The notes beneath the pieces are model-generated. The model made no database searches. It was not told the DNA's origin and saw only the letters and a list, made by a program, of their open reading frames with translations. This document shows, piece by piece, positions 55,326 through 64,000 of a stretch of DNA of 64,000 nucleotides. Where the stretch lies: the NCBI GenBank assembly GCA_014529385.2, contig CM043969.1, positions 72,504,676-72,568,675 of the forward strand, in the 5' to 3' direction. Every line of letters begins with the position of its first letter. Positions within the stretch are counted from its first letter, which is position 1. This DNA comes from Adiantum capillus-veneris (taxonomy: Eukaryota; Streptophyta; Polypodiopsida; Polypodiales; Pteridaceae). A program made the position numbers and the translations under genes.

Positions 55326-57417
55326 GCAGCAGCAGGCGTGTAGATGGACCCGGCCAAGATTGAGACTATTTGTGATTGGCCCGATTTGAAGAATTCCCAT
55401 GAAGTTAGAGGCTTCTTGGGCTTATGTTCTTACTACCTGCGGTTCATTAGAAAGTTTGCAGCGGTTTTGCATATCTTGAAACAGAAAGGAGTCCCTTTCT
55501 CGGGGGACCCACAGAGATGACTGCCTCTCAGACTTTGAAAGAGAAACTGACTACAGGACCAATTTTGACTTTGCCGGGTTTGTAGAAGTCATTCGAAGTA
55601 TATTGTGATGCTTGTGGTCGTAGTCTGGGTGCGGTCTTAATGCAAGAAGGCCATGTCATTGCCTATGAAACAGATTCAAGGCCGGAATAGACAACAGAGA
55701 TATATGAGAAAGAGATTTTGGTGGTTATCCATGCTCTTACTCAGTGGCGACATTACCTACTCGGAGCTGATTTTACGGTCTTTACAGATCACCACAGTTT
55801 ACATTACTTCTTGATAGAAGAAGCTATCGAAAAAGGAGATGCGGTGGGCGAACATCTTGTCACAGTTTCACTTCCAGATTGTCCATGTGCAGGGACATAA
55901 GAACTTGGTGGCAGATGCTTTGCCCCGGAAGCCGTTGGTCTTGGCTATTTCCGCGATACATCAAAGAAGCTTCGAGGGCACGGTCGATCAGTATGCCACA
56001 GATCTAGATTTTGTAGATGTATTCATCGAATATAGGATGGGGAGGTAGTAGCGGCCCGCGGGATATTCCATTCGGGATAACTACTTGATGAAGAAAACGA
56101 TGTTGTGCGTTACACAACCGTTGAGGCAAAAGGTTCTAACCGAATGCCACTGTCCACCATTTATGGGTCACCGCGGCATTGATACCGCCTTGAAAGGTGT
56201 GGAGAGATACTTCTTTTGGCCGAGACTCAAGAAGGACGTGGACGGTTTTGTACGTAGATGCTTGGTATGCCAGAAGGTCAAGTTTGACAGGCATAAAGCA
56301 CAGGGATTGTTACAACCTTTCCCATTCCCACCCGCCCCTAGGAAAGTATTGCTATGGATTTCATTTTTGATCTCCCGAAGACAGAGAGTGGACACGATGG
56401 TATCTGAAATGTTATTGATAGATTTAGCAGGCAAGCTCATTTCATTCCAGTGAAGAAAACAGTCAAGCCGGATCACCTAGGAGACTGTTCCTTGCCCAGA
56501 TATTCAGATTACATGGCATGCCTGAGACAATTGTCTCCGACAGAGATCCCTGATTCACGAGTTTGTTTTGGAAGGCTATTTGGGAGAACATTGGCACACG
56601 GTTGCAGTTCTCGTCATATTTCCACCCATAGACAGATGGGCAATCTGAGATTGCAAATTCGGTCGTACTGGATTTATTGAAGTCTTACATCTCGGATCAG
56701 AAGACTCAATGGGAAAGGTTTTTATCTTTGGTGGAATTTGCCTACAATAACACGATCGACTCTTCCACGGGGAAGGTGCCATTTAAGATTATTGAAGGTG
56801 CTCCGAAGGTTCCACCCTTCTTAAGCACGAAAGACAAGATTTTTTAAGCCGATTAGTACACGAGGGACTTGGACACTGCTTTTGCCAAGGTTCGGGAGGC
56901 TTTAGAGAAATCTCAGGAAAGACACAAAAAGGCACCAGATCGACACCGTCGCGATTTGAAATTAAAGGAAGACGATTGGGTGCTCTTACGTTTTGAGAAG
57001 GCACGCCTGAGAGAAAAAAAGGGAGAGGAGCAGGTTTTTCCAAAGCTTCGCTTGAGATACTATGGACTTGTCCAGATAAAAGAAAAGATAAATGATGTCT
57101 CCTTTCGATTGAAGCTGCCCGATACTTGGAGAATTCACAATGCTTTTCATGTGAGTCTCTTGAAGCCTTTTAAAGGCGATGTGCCCGATGATAGGGAGCC
57201 AGATGAGCAACCCGAAGTGGAGGAAAGCGAGGAGATACTCGTTCCAAAACAGATACTGGCACATAAAGATAGAAAGATAAAAGGTAAAGTGATAAGGCGG
57301 TTCTTGGTTAAATTCAAGAACTATCCCGCATTGGATGCGAAGTTGATGGAGGAGGAGCACCTGACAAATACTCCTCAGATTGTGAACCTTTATGTTGAAG
57401 CATTCGGGTTAGCATAG
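55326..57417 (+). pseudogene. Gypsy RNase H, integrase and chromodomain, broken
   Basis: Continues pol with stops and shifts. RNase H pieces: [20 protein letters not shown] and [17 protein letters not shown] (about 55730-55920). Integrase zinc region: ECHCPPFMGHRG...CLVCQKVKF (56140-56290). Core pieces are in several phases (56340-56830). The tail from 56869 is open for 182 codons: GPY/F-like module, FHVSLLKPFKGDVP and chromodomain-like RRFLVKFKNYPALDAKLMEE, where the Trp of the last box is Leu. It ends at 57417. Confidence 0.88.
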
Positions 57418-58018
57418 TCTACTCCGATAGAACCCCGATTTCAGCATTGGCGAATCTAGTGCAGCGGGTATGCACAAGAGGGGAGTCACCCACTTCTTTG
57501 TCGATGGATTGCTCTGATACTTTGATTTGATATAGAGTCACTGATGTCCCTTTGGGTTTAAGTGATACTGCTAAGCTGACAGTATTCTACTGTATGACTA
57601 TGATTTGGAAGACCCGATAATGAAAATGATACTGATTGATTTGTACTTGACTTGTTTAAGTGCAGGAACTGATAGACGAAATGATGACTATAGCATTTCG
57701 GTCTCATAAATCTCTATAGACATGATTGCAATATTGATTAGTTAATGGGGCATCTGTGAGGTCCTGACTGGATCTAGATGCAATTGCTAAATACTTGTCG
57801 ATTAATCATGGTCTGAGATTTGGACTGAATTTTGAATGTGATTTGTCATGCGATGTCCTGTGATGTCCTGTGATATGACTGTCAGTTGGTACATATGCTA
57901 GATGTGTTGTTTTTAGTGCGTTGGTACTAACAGTTAGTGTTTGCTAAGACAGTTTATGGCCTTTGTCTGTTTTGCAGGCGTAATCGAGAGCGATTACAAT
58001 GCTTTCAAGAGGGGGGTA
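57418..58018 (+). other. 3' non-coding interior and polypurine tract
   Basis: No coding frame of interest. It ends in GCTTTCAAGAGGGGGGTA against the 3' LTR. A TGTGATGTCC repeat is near 57850. Confidence 0.7.
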
Positions 58019-58478
58019 TGTCACAAACTGGTGACGTGGCATGCCCGGACACACTCAGCAGCATGGTACAAGGCTCCGTATTTTCCGACGTGAGTTTCGT
58101 TGATAGGCTGACTTGGCACCCGTACGGAATTTCCGCGATTTGCGGCGCAAAAAGCGGGTAGCTGTACGGAACTCTTGCTTTTATGCTGGCTGATTTGAGA
58201 AGCTTTTGGATCAACCGCTTTATTTTAGAAGCTTTTGAGTTGAGGAGTGCATCTGGACGCAGAGTCTGAGAGTGATACTCCTCCCACTCTCTTGTACTTT
58301 GAACATAGATTAATACAAAAAGAAATACCGAAAGGGGCGCTAGTCTTTGGGGCCAATAACTCTAGGCACAGAACTCTACCGGGCCGTGTCGAATCAAGTG
58401 TGAATTGTGAACTGTTGTAAAGTAAATCTTTGCTGTGTCGCGGTAGAATCTTGACTTGGAGTGTCCAAGTTTGTTACA
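58019..58478 (+). repeat. 3' LTR of the 6.53-kb element
   Basis: 460 bases, about 100 shorter than the 5' LTR because a block including the TATA box is missing (break near 58240). The shared motif is at about 58318-58355. It ends TTTGTTACA before CCGCA. Confidence 0.9.
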
Positions 58479-58530
58479 CCGCATCCCGCTTGCATGTGTC
58501 ACCGGGGACTCGCGTCCCGGGACACGTCCA

Positions 58531-58688
58531 TGTGAGGGACCCGAATGTTGTTCTTGCTCAAGATGAGTGCTCTGAACTATGCTCAAGGGTTCCTTTTACT
58601 TACGGAAGGGAGAGCCTTCCGTCCTTTTAAGAGAGAGAGTGCAATGATCTCAGTCAAAGTGAATGCTACTGTGAATGAAGGTGCTGAG

Positions 58689-58743
<55 letters not shown>

Positions 58744-58762
58744 ACAGAATGAAGGTGCTGAG

Positions 58763-58826
<64 letters not shown>

Positions 58827-59714
58827 ATACGACACCAGACGGTTCTCAAACCCTCCTCCAAGGCCCCCCCTCTCTATGGCGAGAGAGGTCTATGCTATTG
58901 ATTGCACAAATCTAGTATAATGGTCTAGATGCAATGGACTTGCCAACGATGTCGACGACAATGATGAGGACGACGAGGATGGGTTGAAATCTGACGCTAG
59001 GACTGAAATGCTGAAATTTGCAAAACGTCGATTTTCTGCTGATCTTGGATAATGTGTTGGCGAGGATTGCGATGGCGATGACGCGATGACAATGCGCTGA
59101 AAACGCAGATGCTGAAATCTGCGGACAGCAGGCTGAATCTGAAAACGTTGGCTGACTCAACGGTACGGCGAGGATCTGCGAGGCTAAGGACTGAATCTGC
59201 GGTGTCTTAGTGTTGAAAACTGAAAACGCTGATGTGCTGGGCTGATCCGACGCCTGAATCTGCAAAAGCTAGGCTGAATCTGCAAACTGAAAATGCTAGT
59301 CTGATTTGTAGCAAAAACGCTAGATTTAATCTATAGCAAAAATGCTATCTGCTCTGTTGGCTAAAAACGCTAGGGTTTCTTGCCGGTCTTGCAATGCCAG
59401 AAAGTGCTAGCGCTAGGTTTCTTTTGTAGTAACTTAGCAAATTTGTCCTACTCACTTTCTCAACTAATAATTGAAAAATGAGTAAAGAGGGAAAATGGGT
59501 TCTATGCACTGTAAAATGCTCATGATGGGTACTGAATGTCATGCTGATGATCATGCTGTGTGCAACTAGAGGATATGCAACTACTCTAAGTGCCTGGACA
59601 TGCACGGCCTGCTCACAGGCTCACAAAGGTGCCATAACACTTCCTAAGCTAACCTGGATCCTAGACCTGAGATAGCTTGTCCACATGCACATAGGGTTAG
59701 ATGTGCACGTGACA
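58531..59714 (-). mobile_element. LTR related to the non-autonomous family, no clear duplication
   Basis: On the minus strand it starts TGTCACGTGCAC at 59714 and runs through blocks shared with 9926-11205: GCTTGTCCACATG, CATGCACGG, AAAACGCT repeats and AGCACTCATCTTGAGCAAG. It has expanded (GA)n tracts. The other end is near 58531 (TGTGAGGGAC). The flanks GTCCA and GACTG do not match, so one end may be rearranged. Confidence 0.7.
58689..58822. repeat. Duplicated (AG)n tracts inside an LTR
   Basis: Two AG runs (58689-58741 and 58766-58822), each preceded by the same unit GAATGAAGGTGCTGAGATTG, so the repeat and its flank were duplicated together. Confidence 0.93.
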
Positions 59715-59937
59715 GACTGAATGATTCTAGCTCCTCAATTGGCTGACACTGGCGTGCACATGTTGGGGTCCCACTGTCTCAAAGAACATCCCTGTCACTC
59801 TGTCACCTACCTGGATCCATCGAGATGCATGTCGATGGAAAGCAAACTCACGGCGCCTCTCCTCTGTGCTCGCAAGCTCCTGGCGAGCCTGCTGCAACTT
59901 CTCCTCCAATCAGGGATTGTCTGGGTGCTGCTCCTAC
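59715..59937 (-). pseudogene. LINE fragment, endonuclease-RT linker
   Basis: The minus strand encodes EEKLQQARQELASTEERRRE, then RHASRWIQVGDRVTGMFFET. The W-x-x-x-GDR-x-x-x-FF pattern is typical of the linker preceding the reverse transcriptase in plant LINEs. It is cut by an LTR on each side. Confidence 0.6.
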
Positions 59938-61444
59938 TGTCACAAAAAAAATACGGAAGCGTAAACTGACGTTTAATTGCACTTCAAATACTCAAGAGAA
60001 TTAGAGGGAGCGAGAAAACTTGACACTTCATTGGGGACCAGAAGATGGGCTGGTCCCCCCCCATAAAGAGAATATCTTTATTACTAAGGGAGAATCTTTA
60101 CAAGCACAGGAACGGGGCATACGCCCGTCCTCTATTCTTTCTTCTGTTCTGTTCTGACTACTGACTGAGAAAGTGTTTCCACTTTCTTACTGCTTAGGGG
60201 ATTTCCCCTCTTCTGCGAGACTGGCTGGAAGCTCTCGAAAAGAGAGTCTATCTTCCGTAACAGCTCATCGGAAGCTCTCACAGAGGAGAGTCCATCTTCC
60301 GTTATGTGTTGCTTTCATGCTCATTCATTCATACATCTAACACAAAAGAGAAACAAGCAAACTGCACACGCACATGCTTGCTGTAATTTTTTGCACATAA
60401 CCTGAAATTCTTACCTGTGCACACCCCTACGCCGAAACAGAGGTCTTCTTCGCGATGGAATCGCGCCAAACTTGATGTAGACTTAGAATAAGGAGAGAGA
60501 AGAGAATTTCTATGGCTGATTTGCTGAAAACAGCCCTAACCGAGGTGATTAGGGGCTGAAAACAGAGAATTACAGCAGCCGCACTCTACTAAGAGAGCGT
60601 CTACGGCAGCTTCTCGCGATGAAACTTCACGAGAAGGTGTCTATGACTGTGAGATCCCTTGTTCTTGACAATGGGAGCACACGGCTACCACATATGTCGC
60701 AAGGGGCTGCTCTCAAGCTTCAATGGAGGGCTCCACCGCGTAGAGCACGCTCACATTAGGGGGGGTAGGTGCACTGCCAGCCCTTGTGAAGGGGGTGCTG
60801 ATGCTCTAAAATAGGCTTCATGCATGAAGAGGGGGCGCTAGGAGATAAGGGAGAGTGAGAGTGAAAGCTTGCATTGGTAAGTGTGCCACTTGGCACACTT
60901 ACTTTAAAAACTTAAAAACCATTCAACTTTTGACTTTAAAAACTTCTAGCTCATTAATTAAAAAAAATGTGCAACTAACTAACAACTGCTACCAATGATT
61001 CTTTTATGAGAACACCAAAGGTCTGCCGGCGCAATGCCGCACGGGCACTGCACCGCCTTTACGTGTTCACACTTGTGCAGCCGCCCGCTCGGGCACGGAC
61101 CGTTAAATTTAATTTCACGAAACTTACCCTAAGGCTTTATTAGCTTTATTAGCCTTACGGTCACTGTCTAAGGACCCCATCTCATTCATGTGCTTGTACT
61201 GACGTGCGTATTTTTCTGAGCCTAAAATCTGAGGCTACTGCTTACCCCTTGCTGAAGACCCGATTTCCCAATCACTAGGGCTTCAGGGTAATTTCTGCTA
61301 AGGTCCCTCTGAGGTGTTCTAGCCCGCATTTAGGCTCACCTGAGGCCTTAGAACTGCTAGGTCTATTCTGGTGTGCACACAACTAATTAGATAATTCTTT
61401 TCTCGTAAATAAATTAATTATTTACAAAGTCTGACTTAGTTACA
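59938..61444 (-). repeat. 3' LTR of a gypsy element running off the window
   Basis: It runs from TGTCACAAAAAAAATACG to GACTTAGTTACA on the plus strand, about 1507 bases. The minus-strand purine tract AACCAAGAGGGA (61445-61456) adjoins it. No coding sequence is inside. The left flank is CCTAC; the other copy would be outside the window. Confidence 0.75.
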
Positions 61445-61456
61445 TCCCTCTTGGTT

Positions 61457-64000
61457 CTAAACAGTTGACCTCAACTGTAGAGCGTCAACATAACTGTGCA
61501 AGATGTCAGGGTAGTCCTTGAGATTGGACTCAGTCATCCACTTTGCATCTAAAGGAGTGTAATTCTTGAACTTGACTAAATACTTTCGATGTAGACTCCC
61601 CGACTTGAGTTGTCTCTCCAAGTGGTGTATTATCTGTTTAGGTTGAAGGATTTCCTCAGTCTCTTCGACTTCTGGAGGATCTTCTTGTACGGGCGCCACT
61701 GGAGGAGGTCCAACATATGGTCGGAGGAGACTGACATGAAAAGCATTGTGGATGCGCCAGTTAGAAGGCAAATCCAATCTGAAAGTCACATCATTGACTT
61801 TATCTGTAATTTTGAAAGGGCCGTAAAATCTATGGGAAAGTTTGACAACTTTCCCTTTGCCGACCCGCTTTTTCAATCTAGCTTTCTCAAACCGAAGCAG
61901 GACATATTGTCCTTTTTCAAGATTGAGATTCCTTCTGTGCTTGTCTGCTTTTCTCTTCTGTTGCTCTTGAGTACGAAGAATCGCTTGCTTTACTTGTTGA
62001 TGGGCAATATCAATATTGCGCACAAATTCATCTGCGGCGAAGATGTTTTCTTTGGTCACCATAATAGGAAGTAAGAGTGGCTTCCCGTAAATAATTTCGA
62101 AGGGGGCTTTACCAGTTGAGGAATGTATGGTATTATTATACGCAAACTCAACTATTGGTAAGTACTGTTCCCATTCGGATTGTCGTTCCGAAACATAGCA
62201 CTTGAGGAGATCTAAAACAGTGGCATTAGCGATTTCGCTTTGACCATCTGTTTGAGGATGATAAGCTGATGAAAAATCAAGCTTAGTTGCCAAGTTTTCA
62301 AACAATGCCTGCCAAAACAGACTAGTCATGCGGGGATCTCTATCGCTGACAATAGTCTTTGGCAATCCATGGTGTTTAAAAATCTGAGCTAGAAATATTC
62401 TAGCCATGTGATCAGCTTTGATCGTCTTCTTTACTGGAAGAAAATGGGCTTGCTTACTGAATCTGTCTACAATAGTCCAGATTGCATCATTTCCATTCTT
62501 GGATCGAGGAAGATCCGTAATAAAATCCATGGCAATACTTTCCCATGGCGTGTTAGGCACAGGGAGCGGCTGAAGATTGCCATAAACTTTATGTCTGTCA
62601 TATTTCACTTTTTGGCATACTAAACACTCACGTACATGTTTTTCAATGTCCGCACGGAGTGTTGGCCAAAAGAAATACCTTTCGAGGGCACTAGTGGTGG
62701 AAGCAATTCCCCGATGCCCGGCATAAGGAGAATTATGTGCTTCATCCATCACCTTTTGTCGTAAGGGCTGAGCTATGCATATTGCTTGTTGACGATAGAG
62801 TGTATTATCCCTGATAGAATAAGGTGGCTTTGAGTGACCAGCTTGAAGATCTGCCCAAATTGTGGCGAAGTCTCGATCTTGAGGATACATCTCGCTGAGA
62901 GATTCTAGTTCCTCATGATAAATTGTTGTTAGTGCATTGATCTTTGGACGCCTAGAGAGAGCATCTGCAACTGCATTCTTTGTTCCAGAAGTGTGTAAAA
63001 TCTGAAAATGAAACATTGAAAGAAAGTTGGCCCATCTCATCTGCTTTTCTGATAACTTTCTCTGTGTGAGAAAGTAGCGAAGACTTTGATGATCTGTCTT
63101 GATAATAAAATCAGCTCCTAATAGATAGTGTTTCCAAATGGAAAGAGCATGAATTACTGCCAGTAGCTCTTTTTCGTATATGGAGGCATGCAACTCTGCA
63201 TCTCTAAGGCGCCGACTTTCATAGGCTATCGCGTGACCCTCTTGGTTCAAAACTGCTCCTACACAATCTCTAGATGCATCGCAGTATACCTCGAAAGGTT
63301 TGCGAAGATCAGGGACGGTGAGAACAGGTCCGTGACTGAGTAGATACTTAAGCTTTTCGAAAGCTTGTTTTTGTCCAGACCCCCAATGGAATGGAATCTG
63401 CTTCTTTGTCAGGTCATGGAGGGGACCTGCTATCGCGGCAAAAGCTCGAATGAAACGCCGATAATAGGAACAGAGGCCAAGGAAACTTCGTACATCATGT
63501 ACTGTAGTTGGCGTAGGCCATTCTACAACTGCTTGAATCTTATCAAGGTCCATTCTCACCTGGTTGTGAGATACTATATGGCCCAAATAGTGGATTTCTT
63601 TTAGAAAGAACTCACTCTTCTTAGCATTCACAAATAATTTGTGTTTGCGTAATTCTTCAAACACTAAGGCGAGATGCTTATAGTGTTCGTCTTCCGTCTC
63701 TGAGAAGATTAAGACGTCATCAAAGAAAACGCCTGTAAAGCTTCTGTATGAGTGGAAGATTCTATCCATCATTCTGTTGAATGTAGCTGGTGCATTAGTG
63801 AGCCCAAAAGGCATCACTAGAAATTCATACAACCCGAAGGTTGTTCTAAATGAAGTCTTATGCACATCCTGAGGAGCTATGCGGATTTGATGATAACCGC
63901 TCTTCAAGTCTATACGACTAAAGACACTGGCTCCTTGTAACTTATCAAGAATGTCGTCAATCCGAGGGATTGGAAATCGATTCTTGATTGTGATCTTGTT
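61457..64000 (-). CDS. Gypsy pol: RT, RNase H, integrase, chromodomain, open to the window edge
   Basis: About 847 codons without a stop from the window end to 61457. At the edge it begins NKITIKNRFPIPRIDDILDK, so the start of RT, the protease and gag lie outside. FFDDVLIFSETEDEH is the RT active-site box. RNase H: YCDASRDCVGAVLNQEG and TDHQSLRYFL. Integrase: HNSPYAGHRG...ECLVCQKVKY, then MDFITDLP, VSDRDPRMTS and HPQTDGQSE. A GPF module and a chromodomain-like end (RKYLVKFKNYTPLDAKWMTE) follow. It is the least damaged polymerase in the window and belongs to a third family by its LTR and by sequence divergence. Confidence 0.94.
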   Translation of the reverse strand, partial: NKITIKNRFPIPRIDDILDKLQGASVFSRIDLKSGYHQIRIAPQDVHKTSFRTTFGLYEFLVMPFGLTNAPATFNRMMDRIFHSYRSFTGVFFDDVLIFSETEDEHYKHLALVFEELRKHKLFVNAKKSEFFLKEIHYLGHIVSHNQVRMDLDKIQAVVEWPTPTTVHDVRSFLGLCSYYRRFIRAFAAIAGPLHDLTKKQIPFHWGSGQKQAFEKLKYLLSHGPVLTVPDLRKPFEVYCDASRDCVGAVLNQEGHAIAYESRRLRDAELHASIYEKELLAVIHALSIWKHYLLGADFIIKTDHQSLRYFLTQRKLSEKQMRWANFLSMFHFQILHTSGTKNAVADALSRRPKINALTTIYHEELESLSEMYPQDRDFATIWADLQAGHSKPPYSIRDNTLYRQQAICIAQPLRQKVMDEAHNSPYAGHRGIASTTSALERYFFWPTLRADIEKHVRECLVCQKVKYDRHKVYGNLQPLPVPNTPWESIAMDFITDLPRSKNGNDAIWTIVDRFSKQAHFLPVKKTIKADHMARIFLAQIFKHHGLPKTIVSDRDPRMTSLFWQALFENLATKLDFSSAYHPQTDGQSEIANATVLDLLKCYVSERQSEWEQYLPIVEFAYNNTIHSSTGKAPFEIIYGKPLLLPIMVTKENIFAADEFVRNIDIAHQQVKQAILRTQEQQKRKADKHRRNLNLEKGQYVLLRFEKARLKKRVGKGKVVKLSHRFYGPFKITDKVNDVTFRLDLPSNWRIHNAFHVSLLRPYVGPPPVAPVQEDPPEVEETEEILQPKQIIHHLERQLKSGSLHRKYLVKFKNYTPLDAKWMTESNLKDYPDILHSYVDALQLRSTV

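Larger units (their letters stand above)
51953..58478 (+). mobile_element. Ty3/gypsy chromovirus-like retrotransposon, 6.53 kb, decayed
   Basis: LTRs at 51953-52511 and 58019-58478. A primer-binding site is at 52513-52524, a polypurine tract AAGAGGGGGGTA ends at 58018, and CCGCA duplications are at 51948-51952 and 58479-58483. Gag-pol on the plus strand is a relative of the 15.7-22.4 kb element, but with many stops and frameshifts in gag and after RT. It is inserted in sequence that is itself between other elements. Confidence 0.93.

Noticed and set aside
58531-59714. Calling this a clean solo LTR
   Set aside because: The flanking five bases (GTCCA and GACTG) do not match, so one boundary may be a rearrangement.

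Overview
The window looks like nuclear DNA of a land plant with a large, repeat-rich genome. Nearly everything recognisable is a retrotransposon or a piece of one. Most belong to plant Ty3/gypsy chromovirus-like families primed by initiator-methionine tRNA. There are also non-LTR (LINE) remnants, two hAT-like non-autonomous DNA elements and many long (GA)n tracts. A fern, lycophyte or gymnosperm-type genome would fit the nesting and the very long intron, but the species cannot be fixed from the sequence. No bacterial, organellar or CRISPR feature was seen.

One host gene is supported. A plus-strand gene resembling the RNA polymerase III subunit RPC7 (POLR3G/C31 family) starts at 5016. Its first exon ends at a canonical donor at 5145, and coding resumes in phase at 24035, 24249 and 24469. 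Intron 1 is therefore about 18.9 kb. It holds a gypsy/copia scrap (5.6-6.4 kb), a 3-kb gypsy deletion derivative (6.5-9.5 kb), a solo LTR with target duplication CCCTT (9926-11205), and a minus-strand LINE (about 12.3-22.9 kb). A 6.7-kb gypsy element (15682-22420, duplication ATGGT) lies inside the LINE's ORF1.

From 24.6 to 31.8 kb, an old gypsy gag fragment is split by a 4.36-kb LTR element without pol (26362-30716, duplication TTGAA). From 31.8 to 43.6 kb, two tandem LTR-like units occur, and the second is interrupted by an 8.7-kb element of a related family in the opposite orientation (34241-42934, duplication TTGTG, two 1475-bp LTRs). From 43.7 to 47.2 kb there are LINE, LTR and unknown fragments.

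From 47.2 to 51.6 kb, a gypsy deletion derivative has each of its LTRs independently hit by a hAT-like element (47868-48610 and 50851-51557, both with 8-bp duplications). From 51.95 to 58.48 kb there is a decayed plus-strand gypsy element (duplication CCGCA), related to the one in the intron. From 58.5 kb to the end lie an LTR, a LINE scrap and the 3' part of another gypsy element, whose pol frame is open to the window edge.

The main cross-cutting observations are these. A short motif (AATAAAG, then AAATACCGAAAGGGGCGCC, then GTCTTTGGGGCC) sits in otherwise different LTR families. Telo-box-like AGGGTTT motifs are clustered in LTRs. The gag-pol proteins have non-canonical protease (DGGA or DPDA) and zinc-knuckle (CCYC) sites. 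All coordinates, duplications and frames were read by eye and by hand arithmetic, and no database search was done.
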